A stretch of DNA of 6,459 bases from Coriobacteriia bacterium (lineage in GTDB: Bacteria > Actinomycetota > Coriobacteriia > Anaerosomatales > JAUVQN01). The position numbers were made by a program, and so were the translations under genes. The notes under the pieces are model-generated. The model ran no database searches, was not told the DNA's origin, and saw nothing but the letters and a program-made list of their open reading frames with translations. Shown in pieces: positions 5,659 to 6,459 of this stretch (within the stretch, counting starts at the first letter, position 1; each line of letters begins with the position of its first letter). The DNA lies in NCBI GenBank assembly GCA_030598125.1, contig JAUVQN010000080.1, positions 1-6,459 on the forward strand, written 5' to 3'.

Positions 5659-6459
5659 TTCCCGGGAACTCAACGGCCCGTCGAGTCCACGGCGGGGCGT
5701 CACGGTCGTGACTCTGGGCTGCAAAGTGAACCAGGCAGAGTCCGAGGATCTCCGATCGCAGCTCTTCGCGGCGGGCTGCGACGTCGAGGGGGACGCACCG
5801 GTCGCGATCGTGGTGAACTCGTGCTGCGTCACGGTGGATGCCGAGCGGAAGGTCCGCAAGGCCGTGCGGCGCGCTCTGGCAGCGCACGGGGCTCCCCACG
5901 TCATCGTCACCGGTTGCCTCGCGTCTCTGGACGCGGAGGGGCTTGCCGCGCTCGGGGGACGCGTGCTCGTGGAGCCCGACAAGGAGCGCGTGCCCGAGAC
6001 GATCCGCGAGATCCTCCGCCGCGGGGCGCCCACCTCGCTCGCGAGCGTCCCCGTGTCTCCCGGCGAAGGATCGGCAGCGAGAGCTCCCGGTGAGGCGTAC
6101 TCGCCGTCCCGCACGCGCGCGGCGGTGAAGATACAGGACGGCTGCGACGCGGGATGCGCATACTGCATCGTGCCGACGGCGCGCGGCGGCCCCCGCTCGG
6201 TGCCGGCGCACGAGGTGGTCGAACGCGTCCGCTCTCTCGCGGCCGGCGGTACGGCGGAGGGCGTCCTCACGGGCGTCAACGTCGGGCGGTATCGCTCCGA
6301 GGGGCTCGAGCTCTCGGGACTCCTTCGCCTCCTCGATGCGACGGGCGTCACGCGCGGGCGGCTGACGCGTGTCGAGCCCGGACACGTGACCGACGCTCTC
6401 GTGGAGACGCTTGCAGCGTGTTCTGGGGTCTGCCCGCACCTGCACGTGCCGCTCCAGTC
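5651..6459 (+). CDS. mtaB: tRNA (N6-L-threonylcarbamoyladenosine-37-C2)-methylthiotransferase MtaB-like, N-terminal part; 3' end outside window
   Basis: MtaB (YqeV family) is a radical SAM methylthiotransferase that turns t6A37 into ms2t6A37 in tRNAs reading ANN codons. About 269 residues are visible, of a usual ~430; the C-terminal TRAM domain is beyond the window. The N-terminal domain has the three cluster cysteines C24 (TLGCKVNQAES), C58 (VNSCCVT) and C89 (VTGCLAS). The radical SAM motif is C165-x3-C169-x2-C172 in IQDGCDAGCAYCIVP. LTGVNVGRY and CPHLHVPLQS near the window end are also family segments. TLGCKVNQ fits MtaB rather than MiaB (usually TFGCQMN) or RimO. The frame is open to the last base. 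The ATG overlaps the rsmE stop (ATGACTGA). A GAGGG directly abuts the ATG and GGGACAGG lies at 5635-5642. An in-frame ATG at 5618 would add 11 residues and is a weaker alternative. The subfamily call rests on motifs only. Confidence 0.9.
   Translation, partial: MTDSRELNGPSSPRRGVTVVTLGCKVNQAESEDLRSQLFAAGCDVEGDAPVAIVVNSCCVTVDAERKVRKAVRRALAAHGAPHVIVTGCLASLDAEGLAALGGRVLVEPDKERVPETIREILRRGAPTSLASVPVSPGEGSAARAPGEAYSPSRTRAAVKIQDGCDAGCAYCIVPTARGGPRSVPAHEVVERVRSLAAGGTAEGVLTGVNVGRYRSEGLELSGLLRLLDATGVTRGRLTRVEPGHVTDALVETLAACSGVCPHLHVPLQ

Noticed and set aside
4726..6351. Very long open frame on the minus strand opposite dnaJ, rsmE and mtaB
   Set aside because: In GC-rich coding DNA the antisense frames stay open by codon bias. 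The translation is low-complexity Arg/Ser/Pro-rich with no recognisable motif, while the + strand genes here have full family signatures.
1..6459. Mobile elements, CRISPR arrays, tRNA or rRNA genes, phage or defence genes
   Set aside because: Nearly all bases belong to six recognised housekeeping genes; the only gap above 30 bases (2622-2712) is explained by the promoter and CIRCE. No direct-repeat array, insertion-sequence ends or structured RNA gene is visible.

Overview
This window is a GC-rich (visibly about two-thirds G+C), densely packed bacterial housekeeping segment. All six genes are on the + strand. In order they are lepA (3' part only), hemW, hrcA, dnaJ, rsmE and mtaB (5' part only). 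The order lepA-hemW-hrcA-dnaJ-rsmE, with no grpE/dnaK between hrcA and dnaJ and no prmA between dnaJ and rsmE, is typical of Actinomycetota. An mtaB-type methylthiotransferase after rsmE points, by inference only, to a non-Streptomyces lineage such as Coriobacteriia or a relative. The species cannot be named from the sequence.

Layout. Bases 1-1402 hold the last ~466 codons of lepA, beginning inside the GTPase NKxD motif. hemW (1395-2621) overlaps lepA by 8 bases. Bases 2622-2712 are the only sizeable non-coding gap. It holds a good sigma-70-type promoter (TTGACG, 17-base spacer, TACCAT) followed directly by a perfectly symmetrical CIRCE operator (9-base arms, 9-base spacer), the binding site of the HrcA repressor. 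hrcA (2713-3732) follows, then dnaJ (GTG start at 3755), rsmE (ATGA overlap with dnaJ) and mtaB (8-base overlap with rsmE), which runs off the window end.

How the genes fit together. lepA and hemW are probably read from a promoter upstream of the window. hrcA-dnaJ-rsmE-mtaB looks like one heat-regulated transcription unit, with HrcA repressing its own operon through CIRCE. The products serve translation quality (LepA on the ribosome, RsmE on 16S rRNA, MtaB on tRNA), heme handling (HemW) and protein folding (DnaJ co-chaperone, HrcA regulator).

I looked for a novel system and do not see one: all coding space is explained by well-known families. Points worth a second look are small: three cysteines in the DnaJ J-domain, two flanking the HPD motif; two altered zinc-finger repeats in DnaJ; the tidy CIRCE/promoter arrangement with an 8-base palindrome over the -35; and repeated ATGANTGA gene junctions.
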